Shown here: positions 1 to 10,034 of the stretch, one piece after another
Layout of the letters: each line of letters starts with the position of its first letter
Numbering within the stretch: position 1 is the first letter of the stretch
Source of the DNA: Yamagishiella unicocca
Lineage: Eukaryota > Chlorophyta > Chlorophyceae > Chlamydomonadales > Volvocaceae
Direction: 5' to 3'
Assembly (NCBI GenBank): GCA_003116995.1
Contig: BDSL01000003.1
Coordinates: 2,653,139 to 2,717,138, forward strand
Length of the DNA stretch: 64,000 nucleotides
Translations under genes and position numbers: made by a program
Notes under the pieces: model-generated
Seen by the model: the letters and a program-made list of their open reading frames with translations, nothing else
Databases searched by the model: none
What the model was told of the DNA's origin: nothing

Positions 1-1
1 C

Positions 2-1417
2 ACAGCGCTCGGCGCCAACGCGCGGGCCCAGCTCTCGGGTCCACGTCCCGGCAGTAGCGGCTCCGGGAGCGGTGGCGCCAGCAGGACGACGGGGGCAGCT
101 GGGGCCAGCGCCAGCGGCGCCGCGGACCACCGGGGGGGTCCAGCGGGACCTCGCTCGCCCCTGTCTTCACCTCCGGCTGCCGCCGCGCCGGCGGCGGGGC
201 ATAAGGCGGGGACGGGGGGCCAGGTGGCGGCTTCGCCATCTGGCGCCACCCGCCCGGTCGTCGGCAGTAGCAGCAGCAGCGGCAGCAGTGCAGGGGGGAG
301 GCACAGCGCGACTGGCGGCAACGCCAGGCCCCGCAGCGCCGGCAGTAGCGGCAAGTCCAGGGCGGCCGCCGACGGCGACAGCAGCAGCAACGGCAGCAGG
401 AGGTCCCCCGGCCAGCCCTCAGCCACCTCCCCGTCCGCCTTGCACGCCTCGTCGCCGGGCCCGGGCCCAGCGGGCGACTTCATGTTGACTGGGACGGCTG
501 GGGCCCGGGCCTCTGCCTCCGCCTCCGCGGGGACGGGAGCCATCAGCAGCAGCAGCTACGGCGGCGGCGGCAGCAGCGGCGCGCGGCCGTCCTCAGCGGA
601 ACGCCGCCGCCGCAGTGCGTCGTCCACACGGACCAGCGCCGACGCCCCCGCCGCGCTGGCCGCCAGCAGCGGCACCGCGCCTTCGGGTCCCGCGCCCAGC
701 AACGCCGTCCTGCGGGAAGCGGCCTCGCGTCAGCCCTCGACGTCCTCCCCGATGTCGCTCACAGCCGCCGCCACTGGAGGCACCGGCACTGCGGTCGTTG
801 CGGCCCGGGTCAAGCCCCCCAGCATCGACCTCTCCGTGCTGTCCGCGTCCGCCGGCCCCGACACCACGCCGGGCGTGCACCGCCCTGCCCTGCACCTACA
901 CGTCCCCGGGGCCGCCGCCACCGGCGGACCACGCAGCGGCCACGGAAGCGCCGGCCGCCGGTCACACGGCTCCGAGCTCAGCGGCGCTGGCCCTCACGAC
1001 AAGCTGGGCGCGGCTGCCTTCGAGGCCGCAGCCGCGGGCAGCCGCGCAGAGGCACCCGGCGCTGACCCGGCGCCGCTGCTGCTGCTGCCCACCCGCTCGC
1101 CCATGCAGTCGCCGCGCTCGGTGCTGGGCATCCCGCGCCGGGTGCGCGGCGGCGGCATGTCGCAGGGCAGCGGCGGCGGCGGGGGGCTGCCGGCTCGCTG
1201 CCGCTGGCCGCGCAATGCGTCGCTGCCGGCTCCGGACGGCGGCGCGGGCGGCGTCAAGGCTGCGGCCGTCATGCCTGCTTCGGCTGTGGCGATGCACGAC
1301 CTGCAGGCCGCCTCGCACAACCTGCTGTTGCTGTTCGGGGCCGGCAGCAGCGGATTCGTGGAGGCGCTGCGGGACCGCTACGTGGAGTCGTACCGCGCGG
1401 GCAGGAAGGCGCAGTAG
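2..1417 (+). CDS. 3' end of an Ala/Ser/Gly-rich protein, function unknown (5' end outside window)
   Basis: One reading frame stays open from base 2 to a TAG at 1415-1417, about 471 codons, with no in-frame ATG needed as a start, so the gene enters from the left. The product is dominated by Ser, Ala, Gly and Pro runs (poly-Ser near 255-290, mixed Ala/Gly runs near 550-600), as is common in disordered parts of volvocine proteins. Only the last 45 or so residues look structured: a hydrophobic heptad-like stretch (LLLLFGAG) followed by a charged helix ending RDRYVESYRAGRKAQ. No known domain is visible. Codon use is strongly GC3-rich, which supports coding in this frame, although two other frames are also long because of the base composition. 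No TGTAA polyadenylation signal follows closely; the first seen is at 3000-3004. Confidence 0.6.
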   Translation, partial: TALGANARAQLSGPRPGSSGSGSGGASRTTGAAGASASGAADHRGGPAGPRSPLSSPPAAAAPAAGHKAGTGGQVAASPSGATRPVVGSSSSSGSSAGGRHSATGGNARPRSAGSSGKSRAAADGDSSSNGSRRSPGQPSATSPSALHASSPGPGPAGDFMLTGTAGARASASASAGTGAISSSSYGGGGSSGARPSSAERRRRSASSTRTSADAPAALAASSGTAPSGPAPSNAVLREAASRQPSTSSPMSLTAAATGGTGTAVVAARVKPPSIDLSVLSASAGPDTTPGVHRPALHLHVPGAAATGGPRSGHGSAGRRSHGSELSGAGPHDKLGAAAFEAAAAGSRAEAPGADPAPLLLLPTRSPMQSPRSVLGIPRRVRGGGMSQGSGGGGGLPARCRWPRNASLPAPDGGAGGVKAAAVMPASAVAMHDLQAASHNLLLLFGAGSSGFVEALRDRYVESYRAGRKAQ

Positions 1418-4400
1418 GTCCTAGCAGAGGATTTGGGTGCCGTTGCCGCCTGCGGCTGGGACTGGGGCCGGTGGGGGAGCGGGTGCTGCGCTCGCGGGTC
1501 TTGTACCCGGCCAGTCTTGTATCCACGCAGTGCGCGTTGGGCGGGGACCGGTCGAGGCAAAGCGAGGGGGGAGGGAAGGGGGTGCAACGGGCCCCTGGGG
1601 GATGGCGGGGCTGCGGCGAAGTGGCGGCGGGCCAAGCCGGTGGGCGGTGGTCCAGAAATGGACCTGGCGGCGCCGCAGTGCCTCGGCTGTTTTTCGCGGC
1701 GTCCACAAACTGATATGCCGCGGAGGCGCGAAGACTATGTGTGCTCGCCGCCGACCGAACCGCCCTCGCGAGTACGGCACCTCGCGAGCTGCCCTGTGGG
1801 GTTTCCGTATTCGCGTGAGGGAGGCGCGAGCGGGTATGCCGTCCTACTACTGCCAGGAGGGTAACGGGGTGTTCCTGCTTACTGGCTAGAGTGGACAGGT
1901 TAGGGATTACATGAAGAAGGCTAGAAGATGATGGGCTGTGCAGCCGGTAGTACCGTGGTCGATGGCATCAAGGGACTGGGTTTGACACCCCGGTGTGGGG
2001 CGGGGAGGTGGGGCGACGGAGGGGGTCGTGGGCGTCACGGGCCCTGCTTCTCGGCACCCAATCCCAAAGCATGGATTCATACTAAGGAGATTGTGCATGT
2101 TGGCGCACGTGGCTGATGCACCGGCATGTTGCCCTAGGAGTGCGGGTTGACCGCAACCAACCAACCAACCAACCATGCTGAGGGTGATGCGCCGGAGCCG
2201 CCGCCCCAACGCCGCGCCATTGCAGCGGCCAGACTTTTACCTCCTTTCATTCCGTGTATTGTACTTTTAATCACGACCTTTCCAAATAGTAGTATTTGCG
2301 AGGGGCGGGGGGCTGGGTGTATTGATTCGGTTATGTCGTACGTCATCAGGCGTAGGGCCGTGCCTGTTGCGCACGTGGCGGTGATCAAAACCAGGCCAGG
2401 GGTCGGGCGCTTTTATTTAAATGGGCTGCCTCCGCGCGACGCCGATAAGTCCTCACCCGAGATGGGATGCCGAACGCACTTGAGCGCCGGGACAGCGGCC
2501 AAAATCCGCCAAATGGGTGCTCCTACGGCGCGCTTGAAGTCACGGGGCAACGGCACCGTATGCCCTACCGTGTTGACGCCAGACGCGAGTATTGTGCGCG
2601 CGTGTGGGCAAATGTTGCAAGTGTACGACAGCATAGGGTGTTGCCGCTGGGATTTAGGCGATAGGACGTGACGGCTCCACATCACGATACGATACAGGAA
2701 ACACGTGGGCTGCAGGCTGCCCGTTGGGACAGACTTGTTGAGTAAAAGTGGGGGGGTCACAATTTACATGCTGCCCTCGCAAGCGGCGCATGCCGGGATG
2801 TGGGTGCGAGGGGTGGTTTGTCCCGGCTGCCGCTTCTGGCGTGGATCGAATGGCGGCTGCGATGGTGTCCAAGGCGCGCCAGCGCGGGACCGAGGAGCCA
2901 ACGGGTGAAGGAAGGGTCGGGTGTGCACTAAGAAGGCATGCACTAAGAAGTGATCTCGTTGTTGTGAGGAACACCGCCTGATTCAAGCAGTACCCTGGCT
3001 GTAACATAATATCATTGCTCTGGCGTAGTGCTAAGAAGATGCAGCAGTTAGTCAGGACCAAAGCTGCCAATCAAAGAGGAGTCAGCGCTCACCTGACTAC
3101 GTAGACAGGGGAGGTGCTGCGTCAGGGCCTCATCGGGAAACGGCAACCATACGCCTGGTGCGGTAACAGTGAACCGACACCACCACCGCCTTGCGGCGAG
3201 TTTTCCCAGGGTTTCCGCTGGGAGCCCCTTACACAGCCGCCGGAACGCGCCGTACACCCAGGCAGGGCCGTGAACACCTCAGCGACACCCGTTGCCACCC
3301 CCAGCGCCTCTTGAACGAACGGGTAATGCGCGGTCGTGCGAGCTGACACCGCCTCCAACATCTATAGCATAAGCGTGGCCATGCGCACCGACATCTCCCC
3401 GATCGATTTTCCCACTCGTACACGGATTTTCCTCGCAACCTCCGAACCGGAATGGCCGGTCACGCCTCCAGCCGCCACCCAAGGCGCGCACCCAGCATCA
3501 CCTCCACTTCAGGCTTTCGAACGCCCTAGCACAACCTCGCCACCACCGTGAAGGCCCGCGCCACCCTGGTACGGGGGCTTTGGCTGCGCTCGACAGCTGG
3601 GAGCCAACACCTTGGTCTCGGACTCATATGGGATGGACCGCCGTCAGCACCTCGTGGGGCCCCGAGGCCTCCCCCATGCGCAGCGCCCAGTAGCCCACCA
3701 GCACCGGGGCGCCAAGAACCCCCTGCTGCTCCAGGCTGGACTGCCGGCTTGTAGTAGGGGCGAGGAAGGAGGCAATGTAATTTGTTTTGGATTGCCCGTG
3801 TTTGGGGTGCGGCTACATGTCAGTCCTTTGAACTTGGCGATGCTTCGCCTTCGCGAGGTGCGCAGTGATATGATCTAGTGCTGGCTTGTGGTGCGTTAGG
3901 CTGTAGTCTGGACACCGCGCACATGAAACGATTCCAACGGGGCAACATGGTTGGCCACAAGGCCCATCTGACGCCTGTGTACCGGATATCTTTAACAACT
4001 GAATATATGTTCATATGCACATTGAGACGAGAGCTGCTAGTGCCATTCCAACCACCCCAACACACGCCCAAGAAGTCAGTCCAACAACACCCCAGCAACT
4101 CCTGGTAACGCAGACTGCGCCGCCTCATGCGGTTGGCGGCACTGGTACCTGTATCCCTATGAACGTGGCATTAACAAGATTCGTCGGACATGGTGAGGCA
4201 GCATGCCGATCACCCGAGCCGCTGTCGCAGCGATGTCATGATACGCGTCCGCGTGGCTTTGTCCGCGTGGCTACACAGGCTACAGGTCGGCTCCGCACAA
4301 CTAAGCTGTAGCAGAAGGGTTGCCGCGAAGGCATGCTATCCATGTCGGCGCAAACGCTGTGACCCTGCGGCTGTGATTGCGAGGAATCCTAGCTCAAGCT

Positions 4401-4541
4401 CGCTGCGCGCGCCTCTCCATACTGCCGCCAAACGGAAGGTTGCTCCGCCTAGATATGGTGCAAGTCATGTACCAGTCGACACCGTAAAAACACTGCGACA
4501 ACTGCACCAGGAGGATTGACCTCCAGGTCGTACTACGGGCA
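1418..4541. other. No confident gene; 3' flanks of two convergent genes
   Basis: Between the stop at 1417 (+) and the stop at 4544-4542 (-) the open frames are short, overlap on both strands and lack domain motifs or low-complexity coding bias. GGTTGACCGCAACCAACCAA-type short repeats lie near 2145-2175, and TGTAA occurs at 3000-3004 and 3776-3780 on the plus strand. A single exon-like stretch on the minus strand is listed separately. Confidence 0.5.
3624..3741 (-). other. Possible isolated exon or gene remnant, unidentified
   Basis: On the minus strand an AG acceptor-like site is followed by an open frame with a plausible amphipathic sequence (APVLVGYWALRMGEASG) that ends at a TGA (3626-3624). 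A second protein-like stretch on the same strand (YPFVQEALGVATGVAEVF) lies at about 3260-3330. No family is recognised, no start codon or further exons could be joined, and the region may be a decayed gene or chance. Confidence 0.15.
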
Positions 4542-7500
4542 TTATGGGCCACGCCGGCCCTGCGGTGCGCCCATGCGAGTGTGCCACTGCTGCAGCTCCG
4601 CCATCACCTGGGCGCTGACTTGTTGGCCAACAACCTGCAGCGCCGCCACCATATCTTCTACGACCACGGAAACGCCTCCGCCCAGATGACTCACTGCCTG
4701 CTAGTCAGTGAGAGATCCGGAAGGGGGCACCCGCGAAGGTTTGTCAGGGTGTGCGCGTTCGATGAATGTGGCTCCAGTGCCTCGTTACATGGGTATGGGG
4801 CGGCGCTACCGGCGACTCGCTCGCTTCGGCGACTGTCCAACATTGCGAGGCACTGCGCAGAACTCAGGCGCTTGGTTCCATACCTGCCGAGCTGCCGCTG
4901 CCGCTACGGCTCTGTCGCAGATGGCCGCAAGCTCCGAGCAGCCAAACCCCTCAGTCTGCCTGCGGCGGGGCAAGGTGAGGGGAAGGCGAACTTGATAGAG
5001 GCTCCCGTGAAACCCGTGAGCCGACACGTGCGAGGACAGAGAGGGCAGCCTGCAAGGACAGAGAGCCTGCCGCTGGACCACCTGCGCCGAGGACACATGC
5101 CCTAGCTGAAGCTAGACCCCTGTTACTGGCCACGCCACGTGCTAAACCTTACTTCCTCAAACCCTTTTCCCTGCCAGTTGGCCGCACCAGTGCGTCTTCA
5201 GCATCCGGCACTCCACCCGCTCACGCGCGCACCTGACAACATGCTCCACCTGCTCCACTCCCAGGGCAGCGCCCTCAGACACCAGCCGGCCGACAAGGTA
5301 GGCCTCCCGCGCCTCCGCATCGGGGAGCGCCTGCGTGGCAGTGAGCAGCGGGAGCTTGGGGATGGAAACACGTGCGGCTGGGGCCCTCGGCAGCGTCCTC
5401 TTGCACCTCACGCTGCCAGCGCATCGCGAACGGATATGGCCTTCACGCCGCACCGCCCCTTACCCGTGTGCCTGTGATGCCAGGGTGCGCGCAGCCCAAC
5501 CCAACGCTTTGACGGCGAGCTTCGCAGCACGCACTTGGCGGTACTCACCAGGAGCAGCCGCTCCGTTTGACCCAGGGTCGCTGCCAGCGCGCTGTCCAAG
5601 TCCATCGGCCGGCTCGTCGTGGAGAGCACAAGCAACTTCAAGGTCCGTGCCCTCCTGCTGCTGCCGCCGCTGCTCCCGTCCGGCTGCTGGGGTCCTGCAG
5701 CCGGCTGTGCAGGCGTGCGCGCCCCGACCACCGCCGGCGCCGCACTGGTAGCGCACGAGCCGGCTCCCTGGGGCTGCAGGAGCAGCTCCTCCACCGCCAC
5801 CAGCAGCTCTGCATTCGTGGGGCGCATCATCATGCGGCAGAGCGCCATGTGTCAGAGCCAGGAGGTCGTCGCTCGTGTCCAACCAGCACGCAACACAGGA
5901 CCACGGGCGCAGTGCATCGCTGTGGAAGGGGGAGGACACGATCACCGGGACCCCACCAAGCTGTCACCGGGGCCCCACCAGGCCATGAACTGGACGTGGT
6001 GCATGCAGCGGTACATGCGGTTGCAGGGAGGGGTGCTCTCCCCAGGGTACACTCAGGGGTACACCCAGGCGTACACCGCACCTGTCCGCATCCGGCGGCA
6101 CTCCTGGCTCTGCCTCCCGGCCTCACTGCCCGCCAGCAGCTCCACGTCTTCCAGGTGGACGATGACCGGTCCCGCCGCCTGAGCCGCCACCTGGCCGCAG
6201 CGGCGCCCCCGACGACTGGTCCAGTCAGTTAATCAGTTACTGTGTGTGAGAATGAAGAATAGCTTGCAGCAGTCTCGAAACACCCATCCGATGCAACGGC
6301 AGGGAAGGACGCATGCATGGCGCCCAAGCACTGGTCAGTTGAACCCAACGCCCGTGCCACTCGGTCGTACACGAAGCGGACGTCGGCATCCACGTGGCCA
6401 TCTGACCTGCACCCCGGGACTGGCTCCATGCGTTTCACATTTGGTGCTTGTGACCAACTAATCGCCTCGTCCGCCAAGCCTGGTACCTCCACACCATCCT
6501 CTCCTGCACCTGCCCAAACCACAAGACGCGCGTCTGGACCCCCCTGCGTAGCCGCGTCTGGACCCCCCTGCGTAGCCGCGTCTGGACCCCCCTGCGTAGC
6601 CGCGTCTGGACCCCCCTGCGTAGCCGCGTCTGGACCCCCCTGCGTAGCCGCGTCTGGACCCCCCTGCGTAGCCGCGTCTGGACCCCCCTGCGTAGCCGCG
6701 TCTGGACCCCCCTGCGTAGCCGCGTCTGGACCCCCCTGCGTAGCCGCGTCTGGACCCCCCTGCGTAGCCGCGTCTGGACCCCCCTGCGTAGCCGCGTCTG
6801 GACCCCTGCGTAGCCGCGGGAACACGCCCCTACACACCCTTACACATCCCCTCGACGGGGTAAAATGGGGCTGAGCGGTAAGTTACATACCCTGAACACG
6901 GACCGCAATGCAGCATCGGCCCCGCCACCTTGCGATGCGACTCGGCCTGGCAGGTCCGGGGGCACGTGGACGTACGCGGCGCCCACCTCCGCCGCCAGAG
7001 CGCGCGCCAGATGGCTCTTACCCATACCAGGAGGACCACACAGCAGTACGGCCGCGTTGGGCGGCCCTGCAGCTGGGCCGCTGCCACCTCGTGTTGCGAC
7101 CTGCGTCGGCCTCGCGCCCCGGGCCTCCGTGGTCGCACCCCCGGCACCATAGCTGCTGGTGCCGATGCAAGGCGCCGAGGAGGCCGCCATGGCAACACGT
7201 TGTGCGGCGGCTGCCGGCGAGGAGGAGGTGGAGGTGGTGGCTGCGGGGCTGGCCGCCGGGGCATCGGGCGCAGCTGCCGCGAGTCCGAACCAGGCACCCT
7301 ACAGCAGGGAGGGAGCGGTGGAGAGTAGCAGGGGTCGCTTGCGTCAGGGCTGCCGTCCTAGTTTGGCAACCCACACAGGTGCGATCGGCGTCGCTCGCAT
7401 TCCAGCCCCTTGGTATGGCAATGGTCCTGACGTAGTGCGGACGGCAGTCGTATGATGTACCTAGGCAGTCGCCACCATACCTGTAGGCGCTCTTTGACGT

Positions 7501-9578
7501 CATCTAGACCCACGAAGTCCCGCCACGACAGGCCTGCCAGGGGGCGCAGGGAAGGCCTTCATGCAGGGGACCAGCGCAGAAGCACAGAAAGCTCAAGCCC
7601 ACATTCCCAGCCACACCCGAAAACAAGCACCAAGCAAGCCGCCCCTAACCAGCCAGCCACGCTGGGTGGCCGCCCGCAAGCCTCCCAGACACGTTATGGC
7701 CCCCGCAGCACCCACCGTTGGCTGCCGGTCCGTCACCCGTGCCGAGCAGGTTCTGCGCCACCCACTCGTCCATGGCCCGCGCTTGCGCCTCATCCGTGCA
7801 CACGGGCACTCGGCGCGCGGGTGTTCGGAGACCCGTGCCCGGAGTGCGAGGTAGCTGCAGGGCGCCGCCACCACCGCCGCCACCGCACCCGGCGATGCGG
7901 TCCACGGGCGTGGCTGCGGCCGCACCACATGGCGGCATCATCGCATGGCCACCCAGCAGGCGCTGCTGCCGGAATGGCGTGCGGCCCGTGACGAGCAGCG
8001 CAGTGGCCTTGCCGCCGCCCGAGGGCGGCGGCACCAGAGTTGGGGTCGTGGCGTCCACGGTGGCGGCCGCGACCCGCAGCTGGGGTGTGCGAGCCGCCGG
8101 CGTGCGGCTGGGAGCCTCTGCCGAGTTTTGAGCCGTTGGGCTGCTGCTGCTCTTCCCTCGGCAACCGACACCTACACCACCCATGTGCGGGTGCGCTACC
8201 TGGGGCTTGTCGGCATGGTCGTCATGGCCGACGTCGTCGTCGTTGCCGTCATCGTTGTCGTCACTGCAGCCCGCCTGCTCGCTGTCATCGGCGCAGCTGC
8301 TCCGAGCGGTGCACGCGCCCGAGGCGCCAGCTGCACCGGTGCCCTGCTCGGGAGCACAGCCGGGTGCGCTCTTCGCTCCTCGGGTGTTGAATGGTGAAGC
8401 GCTGTGGCCGAAAGCCAGGCGCCGCACCGGCTCCTCTCCCAGACAGGGCTGCATTTCCTGTGCGGGCGATGACAATGCTGCTGCCGCCGAGGTGCTTTCG
8501 CTGCGCAGCTCTTGCGGACCAGGGGGTTCAAGGGCGCGCGGCGTGGGTTCCTTCAGTTGGCCCGGGGACGCAGCGCCCGGGGACGTGCACGGGCCGTCTT
8601 CGTCATGGAGCTGGACCCCGTCCCTGAGGAGAGACATGGAAGCTGCTCCCTTGGTAGTGTTGGTGGCCTTGAGCTGTGATTCAAAGCGCAAGTTGTTGAG
8701 TGATGCAGCCAGCGCGGCGGCAGAGGCGCGGGCGGCCAGGTCGGCGAGGGACGGTGTGGTGGTCGCCGCGGGGTTGGGCACCGGCTGAGAATGAGCGCCG
8801 GGCGTTGCGGTAAAGGACTTGGCAGAGGTGTCGGAGCCGGCGGTGGCCGCTGGGGCTAGGTCTTTGGGGGACATGGGGTGAGGAGCAGTCGGTGCAGGCG
8901 CAGCTGTACGCGGGCAGCTCCCGCCCAGGCAGTTGTCGGGGACTCGAGTTGTGTGACCCTCCGAGCAGTCCATCGCAGTGGGACCCACGTGCTGATCTGC
9001 AGCGGCGATAGATGATGCCGCAGGGTTGACGGTGAACAGCAGGCAAGGCAAGGAGACCTGGGGCCTGGTGTTGTCAACATTAAAACTCGTGCCTATATCC
9101 AGCACGGCCATTAGGCAAGGGGCCGTGTACCCGTCCCCACCCACCAGCGTACGGGAAAGAACCAACCTTTGGCATTGGTGTCGGCGGGACGGCAACGACT
9201 ACCAGGCGCATCGTCATCCTGCAACAGCAAGTCGGTGCCAAAGCACGTGGGCATTTTGCAAAGAGAGCCAGTGGGCAAAAACACGTACGGTAGCACTTTC
9301 CGAACCAGAACCGGTGAAACGTGGTTACTACCTGCTCGTCATACTGCCTGCTTGGACTGCCTGGCCCTGCAGGGATAGCGAAAGGGCGTTATGCTGCTCG
9401 CCCCGGCTTTCACAAAAGGCGTTTTGCAGAGAAACTCACTCGACAGCACGTTCGCCACCAACTCAATAATGTCGACTGTTTTGCCATTAGCACGCACACC
9501 TAGCGCCTTTGCTTGCGACTGAAGTTCCCGACGGCTGAGGGATCGCAGGACTTCTCTGTGCTTATCGCAGTCCATCAT
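4542..9578 (-). CDS. SAP-like motif + AAA+ ATPase protein, 10 exons, about 868 aa
   Basis: Exons (minus strand): 9578-9440, 9198-9167, 9057-7716, 7533-7481, 7298-6891, 6190-6127, 5808-5549, 5330-5250, 4955-4884, 4697-4542 (TAA). Reading phase is kept across every junction and the total is divisible by three. Residues 10-45 (LRSLSRRELQSQAKALGV...) resemble a SAP/HeH helix-turn-helix, a DNA/RNA-binding motif that is also found at the start of NuSAP. A long disordered Ala/Ser/Pro and Asp-rich region follows. The AAA+ core starts at about 506 (LSWRDFVGLDDVKERLQ), with Walker A GPPGMGKS at 610-617, a Walker B position reading VIVHLEDVE (about 667-675), sensor 1 VLSTTSRP (about 740-747) and a lid TEGFGCSELAAICDRA (794-809). 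AAA+ proteins remodel protein or nucleoprotein complexes using ATP; the target here is unknown. Weak points: exon 2 is short and inferred mainly from phase; the exon 6 end could instead be about 6091; the 7645 stop is avoided by a GTGGGT donor at 7715. Confidence 0.62.
6530..6815. repeat. 24-bp minisatellite, 11 perfect copies plus one 22-bp copy
   Basis: The unit GCGTCTGGACCCCCCTGCGT + AGCC is repeated without change from 6530 to 6793; the last copy (6794-6815) has lost two C. The unit is a multiple of three, so it creates long artificial open frames on both strands. It lies inside the intron 6191-6890 of the SAP-AAA+ gene. Confidence 0.95.
9440..9578 (-). other. First exon of the SAP-AAA+ gene encoding the SAP-like motif
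   Basis: Start ATG at 9578-9576, directly followed by a second ATG in frame. The encoded MDCDKHREVLRSLSRREL leads into two predicted helices separated by a GVRANGK turn, the layout of SAP motifs (Leu-x-x-Leu, Glu-Leu, Ala-Lys-x-Leu-Gly, Ile-Ile-Glu-Leu). The exon ends at a strong donor (A|GTGAGT, last base 9440) in phase 1. The frame continues without a stop for 34 more codons past the donor, so retention would give a different, Pro/Arg-rich tail. Confidence 0.55.
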
Positions 9579-10034
9579 GGTATCGTGAGTCCTCAATGAC
9601 GGAGGCCGCTATAGAACAGCAAATGCCACCTTTGATGCCTATAGAACATGGAAGCTATGATACGCAAAAGCGAACTCGAAAGCATAGGCAATTCCCATGA
9701 TATCTGACGGCTTACTGCTCATTTAAATTTACGGATCCACTTCTGATATGATATCGGAAATAGGCCAACCTGGCATTTATGAAAGTTATCTGCCATATGT
9801 TAATATGCAAGCAAGGCTCATACCGGTATCACTCTTGGTCATCGATTCTGAATTACTGTTTTATCTAACGCTTCCCTCGTAAACATTTACCCTGATGCGT
9901 TAGCCCACTTATATGTTTAAGGGTTACACCAATGGCTGGAATTGGTTGAGATTATAATGGTAGCCTTGCGTCGACAGTCCTTCGCGGTGCACGCGTGACT
10001 CGATGTCCAGGCTTTGACACACGGAATATTGCAA
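9579..10034. promoter_or_regulatory. Divergent promoter region between two head-to-head genes
   Basis: The 456 bp between the ATG of the SAP-AAA+ gene (minus, 9578) and the ATG of the 10035 gene (plus) are clearly AT-richer than the flanks, especially 9600-9960, and contain no convincing coding frame. Two genes facing away from so short a gap probably share regulatory sequence. No TATA box is assigned. Confidence 0.45.

Noticed and set aside
2147..2671. A 174-codon plus-strand ORF
   Set aside because: Mixed residues without domain, hydrophobic or compositional pattern, and no supporting splice signals; likely chance.
6229..6837. A 202-codon repeat protein (GPDAATQG repeats)
   Set aside because: Generated by a perfect 24-bp minisatellite that lies within an intron; the non-repeat flanks show no coding features.
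7645..9195. A 516-codon minus-strand ORF taken as a complete gene ending at 7645
   Set aside because: A GTGGGT donor at 7715 lets the frame continue into an unmistakable AAA+ sequence in the correct phase, and the SAP-like exon upstream also joins in phase.
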